Shown piece after piece: positions 33,487 to 43,712 of a DNA stretch of 64,000 bases. Position numbers and translations under genes: made by a program. Source of the DNA: an uncultured Hyphomicrobiales bacterium (GTDB taxonomy: Bacteria > Pseudomonadota > Alphaproteobacteria > Rhizobiales > Ancalomicrobiaceae); contig CAIYYN010000049.1 of assembly GCA_903930435.1 (NCBI GenBank), positions 1 to 64,000 of the forward strand. Direction: 5' to 3'. Below the pieces are notes generated by a model. It saw only the letters and a list, made by a program, of their open reading frames with translations. It did not search any database and was not told where the DNA came from. Numbering within the stretch: the stretch's first letter is position 1; each line of letters starts with the position of its first letter.

Positions 33487-34932
33487 ATGTCTACCCCCGT
33501 TGATCGACAGTCCAATCGCCAGCCGGCAACGACGAACTTCCGTATCATTGCCATGATTATCGCCAGCGCCATGTTTATGGAGCAGCTGGATGCAACGGTA
33601 CTCGCCACTGCCCTGCCCACGATGGCGCATGATTTCGGCGTGGCACCGCCCGCAATGAGCGTATCGCTGACATCCTATTTGCTCAGCCTGGCCATCTTCA
33701 TCCCGGCGAGCGGCGCAGTTTCGGACCGATATGGATCACGCACGGTGTTTCGGGCGGCGATAGCCGTGTTCATTGTTGGCTCGATCCTGTGCGCCCAATC
33801 AACTTCGCTCTTGTTTCTCGTCCTGTCCCGGCTGATCCAGGGTCTCGGTGGTGCGATGATGATACCGGTCGGGCGCATTGTGCTGATGCGCAGCGTGGAC
33901 CGGAAGGACCTTGTATCAGCGATGTCGTGGCTGCTGGTTCCGGCACTGATCGGTCCGATCATGGGGCCGCCGGTGGGTGGCATGATCGTCACCTATCTCG
34001 ACTGGCCCTGGATCTTTTATATCAACGTCCCGATCGGCCTTGTCGGGTTTGCGCTTGTGTCGATCTTCATCGAGGAGTTCAAGGCCGAGGCAGTCAGTCC
34101 ATTCGATACCCTCGGATTCTTGCTGTCAGGAATCTCGTTGGGGTCGCTGCTATTCGGATTTGAAATGTCGAGCGGCAGCGGTGAATGGTCCTTTGCGCTC
34201 GGTCTGATCGCAATCGGTCTGGTATTCTGCATCGCCTATGTCTGGCATGCGAGACGACATCCGGCACCGATCCTGGATTTCACGCTGATGCGGTCGCGCA
34301 GCTTCAGCGCATCGCTGATTGCGGGGTCGCTGACCCGGATTACCCAGGGCGCGCAGCCGTTTCTGCTGCCACTCATGCTGCAACTGGACTTCGGACTGAC
34401 CGCCGCCATGTCGGGCCGCATTGTGCTGGCAACAGCGGTCGGCTCGCTCCTGGCCAAATCCGTCCAGACACATCTGCTCCGCTGGCTTGGCTTTCGCAAT
34501 AGCTTGATCTTTAATGGTATTATCGCTTCGAGTGGTTATGGGGTGTGCGCCTTCTTTCGGCCGGACTGGCCGCTGCCACTGATCTTCGTGATCCTCTGCG
34601 GCTGCGGATTCTTCATGTCCTTTCAGTTCACGGCCTACAACACGATCGCCTATGACGACATCTCCCAGGATCGCGTCAGCGTGGCGACGAGCTTCTATTC
34701 GACATTTCAACAGCTGATGTTATCGCTTGGGATCTGCGTGGCCGCAGGCCTCCTGCACGGGTCCATGGTCCTTCAAGGCCACGCGCGCCCGCAATTCGGT
34801 GATTTCTCCGTCGCCTTCGTTATCGTGTGCGGTATCTCATTGCTCGCAACGTTCTGGAACATGCGCTTTTCGCCGACCGCTGGTCAGGACATGAGCGGTC
34901 ACGTCAGCCCCGACTCCGATCTTGAGGGATAA
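33487..34932 (+). CDS. MFS exporter of the DHA2 (EmrB/QacA) type
   Basis: Proton-driven drug/metabolite exporter of the 14-helix DHA2 family, 481 residues. Signatures seen: MEQLDATVLATALPTMA in the first helix, motif A GAVSDRYGSRTVF, and the antiporter motif C region LIGPIMGPPVGGMIV. No EmrA-like membrane fusion protein or TetR regulator is adjacent, so it may act alone across the inner membrane. Substrate unknown. The 330 bp after it are very AT-rich and lead into the AraC pair. Confidence 0.92.
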   Translation: MSTPVDRQSNRQPATTNFRIIAMIIASAMFMEQLDATVLATALPTMAHDFGVAPPAMSVSLTSYLLSLAIFIPASGAVSDRYGSRTVFRAAIAVFIVGSILCAQSTSLLFLVLSRLIQGLGGAMMIPVGRIVLMRSVDRKDLVSAMSWLLVPALIGPIMGPPVGGMIVTYLDWPWIFYINVPIGLVGFALVSIFIEEFKAEAVSPFDTLGFLLSGISLGSLLFGFEMSSGSGEWSFALGLIAIGLVFCIAYVWHARRHPAPILDFTLMRSRSFSASLIAGSLTRITQGAQPFLLPLMLQLDFGLTAAMSGRIVLATAVGSLLAKSVQTHLLRWLGFRNSLIFNGIIASSGYGVCAFFRPDWPLPLIFVILCGCGFFMSFQFTAYNTIAYDDISQDRVSVATSFYSTFQQLMLSLGICVAAGLLHGSMVLQGHARPQFGDFSVAFVIVCGISLLATFWNMRFSPTAGQDMSGHVSPDSDLEG

Positions 34933-35263
34933 TCAGGTTGTGAAGTTCAATACAACTCTGTCTCGAGATGTCCAGTTTTCAACCAGAATGCTATATCCTC
35001 TGATCGATAAATACCGAAAGTATATTTTTGTAAAAAGATAATAAATTTAAATATGTAGGGATAAATTACAGTTAAAAATAAATTATTGCTTGATCGATTT
35101 GAGATTAGCTTGATATATGTGATAGCAAGGTTGTAAATAGACCTGATTATGCAGGATTTGGTTATTGGTGAAAATCAGAATATGATTAACCATTAAAAAA
35201 TCAAATGCATAATTAGTTATATATATGAATTAACTATAGGTACTGTGCGAGCTAGTCAGCGCC
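34933..35263. other. AT-rich intergenic region before the tandem AraC genes
   Basis: A stretch dominated by A and T between the exporter and the first AraC gene, strongly different from the rest of the window. It probably contains the promoter of the AraC gene and may bind nucleoid proteins. I see no reading frame or RNA gene in it. Confidence 0.5.
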
Positions 35264-36223
35264 ATGATCAGAAAATTGCAATTTCAGGGTCTGGAACTAC
35301 AAGCCGCCTACAAGATTGCGGCGTCGGGCGAAAACGCGATGTTTAGATACACGGATCGCGACGCACTGAAGGTTACGCAAACGCAAATCATGATGGACGG
35401 GATCGTCATAACCCAGGTCGACTTCAAAGATGATGCGGCAGCCGGCTACGAGAGTGGATTGGACGCTTATGGGTTTTGGGGCGTTCTCAGCGGTCAATCC
35501 GGATTTATAACGCGGCATGAGTCCTATCACGTTTCGGAAGGCCAGGGATTGGCGATGAATCTTCCCAACTTCCGGACAAGCCAAGCCTACGGAACGAGCT
35601 CGCATGGTGGTTTTCGGATCCTTGGCAATGAATTGCATCGGGAACTCGAGGAGTGGCTTGGGTATCGTCCGCGCAAACGAATCGAATTCGTTCCTCGTAT
35701 CGATCTCAGGGCCAGGTCCAGACGTCAGCTTCTGTCTGTGGAAGAAGTCGTGACGACAGTGTTCGAAAACCACGATATTTATCAAAAGTATCCACTTGCC
35801 ATCCAGTCGTTGAACCGGACTATCATGCGGTCGGCGCTTGAAGGGTTCACGCATAATTACTCTGACTCAATCAATATTGATGTTGCAACGGGACTGCCGG
35901 TTGCTGTTGCGAAGGCGATCGAGTTCATGCGCGAACATTATGGTCGAATGATCAGACCTGCCGAGGTGGCAGCAGCAGCCGGACTCAACCTGCGCGCCTT
36001 GCAATCGAGCTTCCTCTATTACGAGGGCAAGACAATCGGCGACTACCTCTCCGGTTTGCGCTTGGCGCATTTGCGGCGTGATCTCCTGGATCCCGCCAAC
36101 GACAAATCCATCAAGGAAACGGCGTTCCGCTGGGGGTTCACGCGCGGTCGGGAGCTTTCAGAGGCCTATTTCCGTCTATTCGGCGAATTGCCAACTCATA
36201 CGGTCACGCGGAGCAGGGGCTGA
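35264..36223 (+). CDS. AraC-family transcriptional regulator, copy 1
   Basis: A 319-residue regulator with an N-terminal ligand-binding-like domain (AraC_binding_2 type: SGLDAYGFWGVLSGQSGF near residue 65) and a C-terminal double HTH from about residue 215 (RMIRPAEVAAAAGLNLRALQ, then DKSIKETAFRWGFTRGR). A tandem paralogue follows 158 bp downstream with the same length. No effector or target is apparent; the neighbours are an exporter and surface-polysaccharide genes. The ATG lacks a strong ribosome binding site. Confidence 0.9.
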   Translation: MIRKLQFQGLELQAAYKIAASGENAMFRYTDRDALKVTQTQIMMDGIVITQVDFKDDAAAGYESGLDAYGFWGVLSGQSGFITRHESYHVSEGQGLAMNLPNFRTSQAYGTSSHGGFRILGNELHRELEEWLGYRPRKRIEFVPRIDLRARSRRQLLSVEEVVTTVFENHDIYQKYPLAIQSLNRTIMRSALEGFTHNYSDSINIDVATGLPVAVAKAIEFMREHYGRMIRPAEVAAAAGLNLRALQSSFLYYEGKTIGDYLSGLRLAHLRRDLLDPANDKSIKETAFRWGFTRGRELSEAYFRLFGELPTHTVTRSRG

Positions 36224-36381
36224 CGATGGGGAGGGATCGAAATGTCCGGCGTGATCGAGAATGATCCGAGATCAGGGAAGATGGGATCTTTGAAACACAT
36301 CACAAGACAAGCAATCGTCGGACGTTAAAAAAGATTGTTCTGGCGAAGTATCAACAATAAGCGTGTGGGTTAGCAAGAGTA

Positions 36382-37341
36382 ATGATCAGAAAACGGCAAT
36401 TCGAAGGGATGGGCCTCCAGGTTGCTTACAAAATGGCAGCTTCTGTCGACAACGCGATGTTCAAATACACAGATCGCGATGCAATGAAGATAAAGCAAAC
36501 CCAATTCATGATGGATGGAATTGTTGTTACGCATATCCTGTTCAAGGATGACGCTGCTGGTTCTTACGAGAGCGGTCTGGATGCCTACGGCTTCTGGGGA
36601 GCGCTCACCGGGGAGGCTGGTTTTCAAACGAGGCATGATGCCTATCGTGTTCCAGCAGGTCAGGGATTGGCGCTTAATCTTCCTGATTTCCAGTCAGGTT
36701 GGGCGCATGGGACAAGCTTGCATGGCGGAATGCGAATTCTGGGCAGCGCGCTTCACCGGGAACTCGAGGACTGGCTTGGATACCGCCCGCGCGAGCGGCT
36801 TGAATTCAAGCCGCTGATTGATCTGAGGGCCAGGGCCAATCGTGTGCTGCTGTCGGTCGATGAAATCGTGACCCAGCTATTCCAAAATCACGAGATTTAT
36901 CAAAAGTATCCGCTTGCCTTTCAGTCGTTGAACCGGACGATCATGCGATCGGTTCTCGAAGGCTGCACACACAATTACTCTGATTCGATCAATATCGATG
37001 TTGCAACGGGACTGCCGATTGCCGTCGCGAAGGCGATCGAGTTCATGCGTGAACATTATGGGCGCATGATCAGGCCTGCGGAGGTGGCAGCAGCGGCCGG
37101 GCTCAGCCTGCGCGCCTTGCAATCAAGCTTCCTCTATTACGAGGGTAAGACGATCGGCGACTATCTCACTGGCTTGCGATTGGCGCATCTGCGGCGCGAT
37201 CTCCTGGATCCCGCCAACGACAAATCTATCAAGGAAACGGCATTTCGTTGGGGATTCACACGTGGGCGGGCACTTGCGGAGGCCTATTTCCTCGAATTTG
37301 GCGAACTGCCAACGCATACGACTGCGCGGCGTCGGGGTTGA
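36382..37341 (+). CDS. AraC-family transcriptional regulator, copy 2
   Basis: A second 319-residue AraC-type regulator, paralogous to copy 1 over the full length. The last 119 residues, holding both HTH motifs, differ at only about ten positions, whereas the N-terminal domain has changed much more. The two therefore probably recognise the same or very similar DNA but different signals or partners. The nucleotide sequences of the 3' parts (35860-36140 and 36978-37258) are also very similar. It has its own 158-bp upstream region and could be expressed separately. Confidence 0.9.
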   Translation: MIRKRQFEGMGLQVAYKMAASVDNAMFKYTDRDAMKIKQTQFMMDGIVVTHILFKDDAAGSYESGLDAYGFWGALTGEAGFQTRHDAYRVPAGQGLALNLPDFQSGWAHGTSLHGGMRILGSALHRELEDWLGYRPRERLEFKPLIDLRARANRVLLSVDEIVTQLFQNHEIYQKYPLAFQSLNRTIMRSVLEGCTHNYSDSINIDVATGLPIAVAKAIEFMREHYGRMIRPAEVAAAAGLSLRALQSSFLYYEGKTIGDYLTGLRLAHLRRDLLDPANDKSIKETAFRWGFTRGRALAEAYFLEFGELPTHTTARRRG

Positions 37342-37774
37342 GACCAAGGGCAAGACGTCAGACCACCGATTTACACGTGCTCCGGATCTGTTCGCCCATC
37401 GCAACAGGTGAGATGGCGCTTGGCCAAACTGTATCGCTGCAATTGATCCGGTGAATACCGCAGAGGGCGCGTCTGTTTCAATCCGCCGAAAAATGATGGG
37501 CTTACGCGGATTGCGAGGTCAGATCGAGCGAGGGAAGATCTCGTTTCTTGATCAGAGAATCTAATGACTGCCATCATGTAATCAGGCGCGAGCCATTTGC
37601 TTGACAGGCCTTTGATGGTTTTTTTTGGCTCGCGCCAAATGATGCACCAGTGGCCGCGAGCAGGCAAGGATGAATGATCAACGCGACGGAGCGACCCAAA
37701 TACGCCCGAAAACAAGCTGTATTGCGCCCGTGGATTTCACTCTTAAAATCGAGTCGGCCTCGAAATAAACAAAA
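37342..37774. other. Intergenic region downstream of the AraC pair
   Basis: No gene recognised. A minus-strand open frame (37371-37715) shows no family resemblance and no ribosome binding site. The right end is the terminator of the convergent gene. Confidence 0.5.
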
Positions 37775-37795
37775 CCCCGCCAAATCTTGGCGGGG
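37775..37795 (-). terminator. Rho-independent terminator of the tailed secreted protein gene
   Basis: On the minus strand CCCCGCCA pairs with TGGCGGGG around a short loop, followed by TTTTGTTTATTT. It lies about 60 bp past the stop of the gene at 37854-38396. Confidence 0.85.
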
Positions 37796-37853
37796 CTATA
37801 TTTCGAAAGTTCATGTCAAGCGACAAACCTGATGGCCTGCACCGCATGCCTGA

Positions 37854-38396
37854 TCAGGCAGCGACCGCATTCCGGCGCCGATAGAGACCAAAACCAATCA
37901 AACCGAGCACCACCGGCAAGCCTGCGCCGGCAATCGGACCAGGCGCTGCAATCGCACCGCTACCGCTAAATGTTCCGCTTACAGATGCGGGCGCACCCTG
38001 CAGCCCTCCTGAGTAAGCGATCGTGCCAGAGCTACCTACATTGGTAAATGTGAGTGTCACGACCCAATCGTTAGGGTTTACATCACCGTCTGAAGCCGTG
38101 ACCGTGTTTTGGGTGCCAGTTGCCAAAAACTGGCTGACATATGCCGGGGTGATATTAGTCGCATTTTCGAATGCGGACACGATGGTCGCATAACCGCCGG
38201 GTGTGTTGTACGTGTTCCCCAGCAGTGTCAAGAACGACGACAGGTCAGTCGACGTATTTTCGACATAAAAATCATTCGTGTCAAAAAGCAATTGCAGAGT
38301 GCTCAACGGATTTGAGCTCGTGGTTGCGCTCGCACCCGACACGCCACCAAATGCAATCGCTGCTGAAATTGCCAATCCAAATAGATGCCGCTTCAT
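37854..38396 (-). CDS. Secreted protein with C-terminal sorting-like tail (PxPxAGxGLP type)
   Basis: A 180-residue exported protein: signal peptide (MKRHLFGLAISAAIAFGG.. to ASAT), a polar beta-rich middle of no known family, and a C-terminal tail made of the motif PGPIAGAGLP, a hydrophobic segment (VVLGLIGFGLY) and the basic cluster RRR. This three-part tail is built like PEP-CTERM/VPLPA exosortase sorting signals, but the motif differs from PEP and VPLPA. The same tail occurs in the protein at 62648-63343. A surface or exopolysaccharide-associated role is likely. No exosortase is in the window. A good promoter and a terminator frame the gene. Confidence 0.8.
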   Translation of the reverse strand: MKRHLFGLAISAAIAFGGVSGASATTSSNPLSTLQLLFDTNDFYVENTSTDLSSFLTLLGNTYNTPGGYATIVSAFENATNITPAYVSQFLATGTQNTVTASDGDVNPNDWVVTLTFTNVGSSGTIAYSGGLQGAPASVSGTFSGSGAIAAPGPIAGAGLPVVLGLIGFGLYRRRNAVAA

Positions 38397-39132
38397 GGCA
38401 GACCCTTCCCGATAATAAACCGACTTGATACGTTCTTAACGAACCGGATGATGTTAATCAAGCATTAACTTCTGTCAAAGTCAATAGAATATCCACTCTG
38501 GTTCGTTCCCAAGGTTAATGGGAGCAACGTAACTCATGGGGGAACTTATAAAACAAAGGTGGTTCCGTCAAAGGATGTAATTTGAGGCAAAAAATCTGAG
38601 ATTCTGCCCTGTATTTAGGCTTCTATTGAGTGACGCTTGATCGATGTGCCTGATGGATGCATGACCTCACTGTTCAGAACACACAGTCCCAACTTTCCTG
38701 CACACGGCGAAGGGCCTTGGTTTTCCCAGCAAACATGTGTCTTAAGTGGAATGTCTGGCTTGAAATGACGATTGTCGTTGCGATCTATTCCATGTACCAG
38801 ATGCGAATCGGAACCGGCAAGGCTTCGGTTGCTTTGGCGTGGCAGGCGGTGGCGGACGAGATTCGGACATTCGAAACGCGGTATGTCCGGTCGTTTCGAC
38901 TTTAAGCGGATCGCTCCCGCGCAGCCCACCTCAGACGCGGCACCCGGAGTGATCCCATCTGTGCGGACTGGCGATGCGGGCGATTGACAACAGTCCGGTC
39001 CGCGGTCAATGAACCAAGGCGTCGGTGCGCCGTCCGCCTTTTCTGCAAGGTTCTTACAAGCTGGCACAATGGCAATGGGTGCATTCGATCCCGGGCCTGT
39101 TTATCATTTCCATGTTTTTTACGGAGTTTTTG
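38397..39132. other. Large intergenic region between divergent genes
   Basis: About 730 bp. It contains the minus-strand promoter at 38451-38478 and should contain the promoter of the UDP-glucose dehydrogenase gene, for which I see no clear elements. Open frames inside (for example 38615-39067 on the minus strand) are rich in rare combinations of residues and match nothing I recognise. Confidence 0.45.
38451..38478 (-). promoter_or_regulatory. Promoter of the tailed secreted protein gene
   Basis: On the minus strand a perfect TTGACA (38473-38478) and TAACAT (38451-38456) are 16 bp apart, 55 bp before the ATG. Another TTGACT overlaps just upstream. Confidence 0.5.
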
Positions 39133-40464
39133 ATGCGTATCGCCATGATTGGTTCCGGTTATGTAGGACTTGTATCGGGTGCCTGTTTTTCCGATTTCGG
39201 TCATACTGTGATCTGTGTTGATAACGACCAGAGAAAGATCGAGGCGCTCAACGAAGGGCTCATGCCGATCTTCGAACCGGGATTGAAAGAACTGATCGTC
39301 CAGAACGCCGCCGATGGACGATTGTCGTTCACGACGGATTTGGATAGCGCTGTGGCGCAGGCAGATGCCGTGTTCATCGCCGTCGGCACGCCATCACGGC
39401 GCGGAGATGGTTTCGCGGATCTGGCCTATGTCTATTCAGCCGCCGCCGAGATCGCCAGGTCGATTCGGCAGTTCACGGTGATTGTCACGAAGTCGACCGT
39501 TCCGGTGGGAACAGGTGACGAGATCGAGCGGATTATCCGCGAGACGAATCCGGACGCCGATGTCGCCGTTGTCTCCAACCCTGAATTCTTGCGCGAGGGA
39601 GCCGCGATCAAGGACTTCAAGCATCCTGATCGCATTGTCGTCGGACTGGAAGACGAACGCGCGCGACCTGTCATGACCGAAATCTACCGGCCATTATACC
39701 TTAATCAGGCTCCGATGATGTTCACCAGCCGCCGAACATCGGAACTCATCAAATATGCCTCCAACTCATTCCTTGCGTTGAAGATCACGTTCATCAACGA
39801 AATGTCCGACCTTTGCGAGAGGGTTGGTGCGAATGTGCAGGAAGTGGCGCGCGGCATGGGTCTGGACAATCGGATCGGCGCGAAGTTCCTCAATGCCGGT
39901 CCGGGATATGGCGGATCCTGTTTTCCCAAGGATACGCTGGCACTGGTGAAGACGGCCCAGGATTTCGACAGCCCGATGCGCCTGGTCGAGGCTACAGTCG
40001 ACATCAATGAAAAGCGCAAACGCGCCATGGGTCGGAGGGTCATTGCGGCTTGCGGCGGTGATGTCAGGGGCAAGAGAATTGCGTTGCTGGGACTGGCGTT
40101 CAAACCAGATACCGATGACATCCGCGATAGCCCGGCCATCACGATTTCTCTGTCACTGCGCGATGCCGGGGCCAAGCTCGTCGGGTACGATCCCGAGGCG
40201 ATGGACAACGCCAGGTCCGTCATTGAAGGCATGACCTTTGCCGAGGGCCCCTATGACGCCGCGATTGATGCGGACTGTATTGTCGTCGTCACCGAATGGA
40301 GTCGCTTCAGGGCGCTCGATCTCGGTCGTCTCAAATCCGTCATGCGCACGCCGGTCATGGTCGACTTGCGTAATGTCTATCGGCGCGACGAGGTGACGCG
40401 ACACGGGTTTTCCTATTTCAGTATCGGCCATGGTCAGCAGTCTGACGGGACTATAAAAGGCTGA
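39133..40464 (+). CDS. ugd: UDP-glucose 6-dehydrogenase
   Basis: Oxidises UDP-glucose twice to UDP-glucuronate, a precursor for surface polysaccharides. The 443 residues show the NAD-binding motif GSGYVG at the N-terminus, the catalytic cysteine in [11 protein letters not shown] near residue 260, and [15 protein letters not shown] in the C-terminal domain. The ATG at 39133 follows ACGGAG; an upstream in-frame extension of 36 residues is hydrophobic but lacks family support. The next gene, a uronate epimerase, begins four bases after its stop, so the pair would produce UDP-glucuronate and its C4 epimer. Confidence 0.95.
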   Translation: MRIAMIGSGYVGLVSGACFSDFGHTVICVDNDQRKIEALNEGLMPIFEPGLKELIVQNAADGRLSFTTDLDSAVAQADAVFIAVGTPSRRGDGFADLAYVYSAAAEIARSIRQFTVIVTKSTVPVGTGDEIERIIRETNPDADVAVVSNPEFLREGAAIKDFKHPDRIVVGLEDERARPVMTEIYRPLYLNQAPMMFTSRRTSELIKYASNSFLALKITFINEMSDLCERVGANVQEVARGMGLDNRIGAKFLNAGPGYGGSCFPKDTLALVKTAQDFDSPMRLVEATVDINEKRKRAMGRRVIAACGGDVRGKRIALLGLAFKPDTDDIRDSPAITISLSLRDAGAKLVGYDPEAMDNARSVIEGMTFAEGPYDAAIDADCIVVVTEWSRFRALDLGRLKSVMRTPVMVDLRNVYRRDEVTRHGFSYFSIGHGQQSDGTIKG

Positions 40465-40468
40465 TCTC

Positions 40469-41482
40469 ATGCGCTTCCTGATTACGGGCACAGCGGGCTT
40501 CATCGGTTTTCATCTGGCACGCCGGTTGCTGGCGGATGGGCATGCCGTCGTCGGGTTCGACGGGATGACAGATTATTACGATCTAAAGCTCAAGGAAGCC
40601 CGGCACGCGGTTCTGTCCCGGTCGAATGCCTTCAAGCCGGTTATCGGTCGGCTTGAAGATCCATCGGCCTTGCAGCAGGCGGCGGAACTCGCAGAGCCCG
40701 AGGTCATCTTTCACCTCGCGGCACAGGCTGGTGTTCGATATTCGATTGAAAATCCACGCGCCTACGTCGACGCAAATCTGGTCGGATCCTACAATCTCCT
40801 GGAAGTCGCCCGGCAGGTAAAACCGCGCCATCTGCTCTTGGCTTCAACCAGTTCGGTCTACGGCGGCAATGATGTCATGCCATTTCGGGAAATGGACAAG
40901 GCTGATCAACCCCTAACGCTTTACGCAGCCACGAAGAAGGCGATGGAGGTGATGAGCCATTCCCAGTCGCATCTCTGGCAGATACCGACCACGTGCTTCC
41001 GGTTCTTCACGGTCTATGGCCCATGGGGACGGCCTGACATGGCGCTGTTCAAATTCGTCGACCGAATCCTCAACGCCCAGCCAATCGAGATCTATGGTCA
41101 TGGCGAAATGCGCCGCGACTTCACCTATGTCGACGATCTCGTCGAGGCGATGGTTCGCCTTGTCGACATTGTTCCGGCAACGGGCGTTGCGGCCAAGGGA
41201 GCGGAACGCTTCGACACGATCTCAGGCGTAGCGCCGTGGCGGGTCGTCAACATCGCTGGCGGCAAGCCGACGGGTTTGCTTGATTTTGTCGAAGCCATTG
41301 AGACAGCGCTGGGACGCCCCGCGATTCGACACATGCTGCCGATGCAGCCTGGCGACGTGAAAGAGACATTCGGCGGGCACGAACTCCTTGAAGCGCTCAC
41401 CGGTTATCTGCCTCAAACATCGATGGAGACTGGCGTGACGGCCTTTGTCAGCTGGTATCGGGATTATTATGGTCTTGCCTGA
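40469..41482 (+). CDS. NAD-dependent epimerase, UDP-glucuronate 4-epimerase-like
   Basis: Extended SDR enzyme of 337 residues. Features: [16 protein letters not shown] (NAD binding), [39 protein letters not shown] and the catalytic YAATKKA. These match UDP-glucuronate 4-epimerases that form UDP-galacturonate. The position directly behind ugd supports this substrate. Closely related enzymes acting on other UDP-sugars cannot be excluded from sequence alone. Confidence 0.88.
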   Translation: MRFLITGTAGFIGFHLARRLLADGHAVVGFDGMTDYYDLKLKEARHAVLSRSNAFKPVIGRLEDPSALQQAAELAEPEVIFHLAAQAGVRYSIENPRAYVDANLVGSYNLLEVARQVKPRHLLLASTSSVYGGNDVMPFREMDKADQPLTLYAATKKAMEVMSHSQSHLWQIPTTCFRFFTVYGPWGRPDMALFKFVDRILNAQPIEIYGHGEMRRDFTYVDDLVEAMVRLVDIVPATGVAAKGAERFDTISGVAPWRVVNIAGGKPTGLLDFVEAIETALGRPAIRHMLPMQPGDVKETFGGHELLEALTGYLPQTSMETGVTAFVSWYRDYYGLA

Positions 41483-41787
41483 GCAGCGAGCTGACACGCG
41501 GCCTGGTTTCGGCGCTGCGAATGGTTCGCCAGTCTGGGTTTATTTGACGGATGCACACATCGACGTCAGGGGTGAGAACGCTATTTGATACGGGACTCTG
41601 CAGGTGACTTCGAAACGGGTGCCGGGTATAATCGCTACCTCAGCATTCTCTGCGATATCATACGTCAGAGCATTGGCTATGTTAACGCCAAGGTGTGCTA
41701 ACAGCTTTGTGTTAATGGCAGCCGGTTATAGATGGGTCTGTTGGGTTCAGCCGACTGATTGATGTTGGCTCAAGCGAAGGAAAAACC
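41483..41787. other. Intergenic region, nothing recognised
   Basis: About 305 bp between the epimerase and cytochrome c genes on the same strand. No terminator, RNA gene or clear operator is visible. Confidence 0.45.
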
Positions 41788-42183
41788 ATGAAGCGAATCC
41801 TGTTTGGCGTTGCTGCGCTTGTTGCAGCTACCGTGGCGGCGCAAGCTGCGGGCGATCCCGCTGCGGGCGAAAAGGTGTTCAATAAATGCAAGGCTTGCCA
41901 TGCCATTGGCGAGGGTGCCAAGAACCGCGTTGGCCCGCAGCTGAACGGCATTGTTGGCCGCAAGATGGCCAGCTCCGAAGGCTTCTCCTACAGCACCGGG
42001 CTGAAAGATATGTCGACAGCAGGTGGTGTGTGGACCGAGGACAAGCTGACCGAGTATCTGCATAATCCCAAGAACTTCAATCCGTCGACCAAGATGGCGT
42101 TCGGCGGCCTGCCGGCAGATCAGGACATCGCTGACATTATTTCTTACCTCGGCCAGTTCGATGCGGACGGCAAGAAGAAGTGA
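41788..42183 (+). CDS. Class I c-type cytochrome (cytochrome c2/c550-like)
   Basis: Periplasmic electron carrier of 131 residues. A signal peptide (MKRILFGVAALVAATVAAQA) precedes a single haem-binding CKACH motif near residue 32; the sixth-ligand Met is in STKMAFGGLP near residue 106. Layout and the IGEGAKNRVGPQLNG segment are typical of soluble class I cytochromes of alphaproteobacteria. It is a single-gene unit ended by a strong terminator. Confidence 0.93.
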   Translation: MKRILFGVAALVAATVAAQAAGDPAAGEKVFNKCKACHAIGEGAKNRVGPQLNGIVGRKMASSEGFSYSTGLKDMSTAGGVWTEDKLTEYLHNPKNFNPSTKMAFGGLPADQDIADIISYLGQFDADGKKK

Positions 42184-42210
42184 TCGTTTCTGATCTCATT
42201 GAAGATATTA

Positions 42211-42239
42211 GGCCCGTTCGTTCAGAGCGGGCCTTTTTT
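42211..42239 (+). terminator. Rho-independent terminator after the cytochrome c gene
   Basis: GGCCCG (42211-42216) and CGGGCC (42228-42233) pair around an 11-base loop, followed by six T residues. Confidence 0.85.
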
Positions 42240-42425
42240 GTGAGCTTGCGGGTTGTGCAGGCTTATCCAGGGTCCTTGGCGCACGCTCAGGTTCGAGACG
42301 CCGTGCGCGCGCAGCAATCATCTGCAAAAGTTGCCTGTGGCTTCATCCGTCAGGATAATTTCTACGTATCTCTTTCCGTATGAGCCAAAATGGCGGTAGT
42401 CTGACGGAAGAGGGAGTTAAGGCGT

Positions 42426-43703
42426 ATGGGTTTCAACGTTTCGCATCCACAGGACGGTCAATCGTCGCTACAGGCTGGTACGTCAGTAATGTTCCCTCGC
42501 GCAGCCAGCCTCGCTGATGTTGAAACTTCGCATTATCCGATTGCCGCCAAGCGGGCCTTGAAGCTCGCCACTTTGCTCGAGATTGGTTCGCTTGATGTCA
42601 CCATGCCGGACGGCGGGTGCTTTTCGTTCATTGGTACCTGTCACGAGCCACATGCCGAGATGATCATCCACGACTACGCCTTTGCGGCGAAGATGGCTCG
42701 TGGCGATATCGGCGTTGCCGAGAGCTATCTGGCAGGCGACTGGGACAGCCCGAACCTGGCGAAATTCCTGGAATTGTTCTGTGCCAATCAGCATGTTCTG
42801 GCGCGACTGCTCGAAGGCCGCCCGATCCTGCGCTTCATCCAGATGTGCTATCACTGGATGCACAGCAATACCAAGCGCGGCGCGAAGAAGAACATCCACG
42901 CGCATTATGACCTCGGCAATGCCTTTTACAGCCAATGGCTTGACCCGAGCATGACCTATTCGTCGGGCCTCGATTTCGAGAAAGACCACGACCTCAAGGC
43001 GTCGCAGGAACGCAAGAATGCGGCTCTCGTGCAGGCGCTCGGTATCCAGCCCCATCACCACGTGCTGGAGATCGGCTGCGGCTGGGGCGGGTTTGCCGAA
43101 TATGTCGCCGGGACTGTCGGGGCCAAGGTCACGGGCCTGACGATCTCACCGGCGCAGCTTGAATTCGCCCAGAAGCGGATTGCGAGCGCGGGATTGTCCG
43201 ATAAGGTCGATCTGAAGTTGCTGGATTATCGTGACGAACGCGGTGCTTATGACCGGATCGCTTCCATCGAGATGTTCGAAGCGGTCGGGGAAGAATATTG
43301 GCCGACCTATTTCAACACCTTGCGGGATCGGCTGAAATCGGGCGGACGTGCGGGCGTACAGGTGATAACGATCCGCGAGGACATTTTCCCTCGCTATCGG
43401 CGCGAGATGGATTTCATTCGTCGGTATATCTTTCCCGGCGGTATGCTGCCGACTGTCTCCATCCTAGAGCAACTTGCGACAAAGCACGGGCTTTCGCTGG
43501 ATGGGGCGCTGGCGTTCGGGCACGATTACGCCCTGACGCTTGCCTCCTGGCGTGACCGGTTTCAGAAGGCCTGGGGGAAGATCGCGCCGCTCGGGTTCGA
43601 TGATCGCTTCAAGAAGCTCTGGGAATATTACCTCTGCTACTGCGAAGCGGGCTTCCGGGCCGGGTCGATTGACGTTCGCCAGATGGTATTCGCGAAACCT
43701 TGA
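42426..43703 (+). CDS. Cyclopropane-fatty-acyl-phospholipid synthase family protein
   Basis: SAM-dependent enzyme that adds a methylene group across double bonds of membrane lipids, or a related methyltransferase. The 425 residues include an N-terminal substrate-binding part (SYLAGDWDSPNLAKFLELF), KKNIHAHYDLGNAFYSQWLD, the SAM-binding motif VLEIGCGWGGFAEYVA near residue 215, and YIFPGGMLPTVS further on. Length and motifs fit bacterial Cfa. It ends ten bases before the convergent cbiD gene. Confidence 0.9.
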   Translation: MGFNVSHPQDGQSSLQAGTSVMFPRAASLADVETSHYPIAAKRALKLATLLEIGSLDVTMPDGGCFSFIGTCHEPHAEMIIHDYAFAAKMARGDIGVAESYLAGDWDSPNLAKFLELFCANQHVLARLLEGRPILRFIQMCYHWMHSNTKRGAKKNIHAHYDLGNAFYSQWLDPSMTYSSGLDFEKDHDLKASQERKNAALVQALGIQPHHHVLEIGCGWGGFAEYVAGTVGAKVTGLTISPAQLEFAQKRIASAGLSDKVDLKLLDYRDERGAYDRIASIEMFEAVGEEYWPTYFNTLRDRLKSGGRAGVQVITIREDIFPRYRREMDFIRRYIFPGGMLPTVSILEQLATKHGLSLDGALAFGHDYALTLASWRDRFQKAWGKIAPLGFDDRFKKLWEYYLCYCEAGFRAGSIDVRQMVFAKP

Positions 43704-43712
43704 AGGGGCTGT

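Noticed and set aside
37371-37715. Possible transposase remnant downstream of the AraC pair
   Set aside because: I could not match any stretch to transposase motifs and saw no terminal inverted repeats or target duplication.
38615-39067. 150-aa minus-strand frame in the gap before ugd
   Set aside because: No family resemblance, no start signals, and composition unlike neighbouring proteins.
42180-42383. 67-aa frame after the cytochrome c gene
   Set aside because: It runs through the strong terminator at 42211-42239 and has no ribosome binding site.
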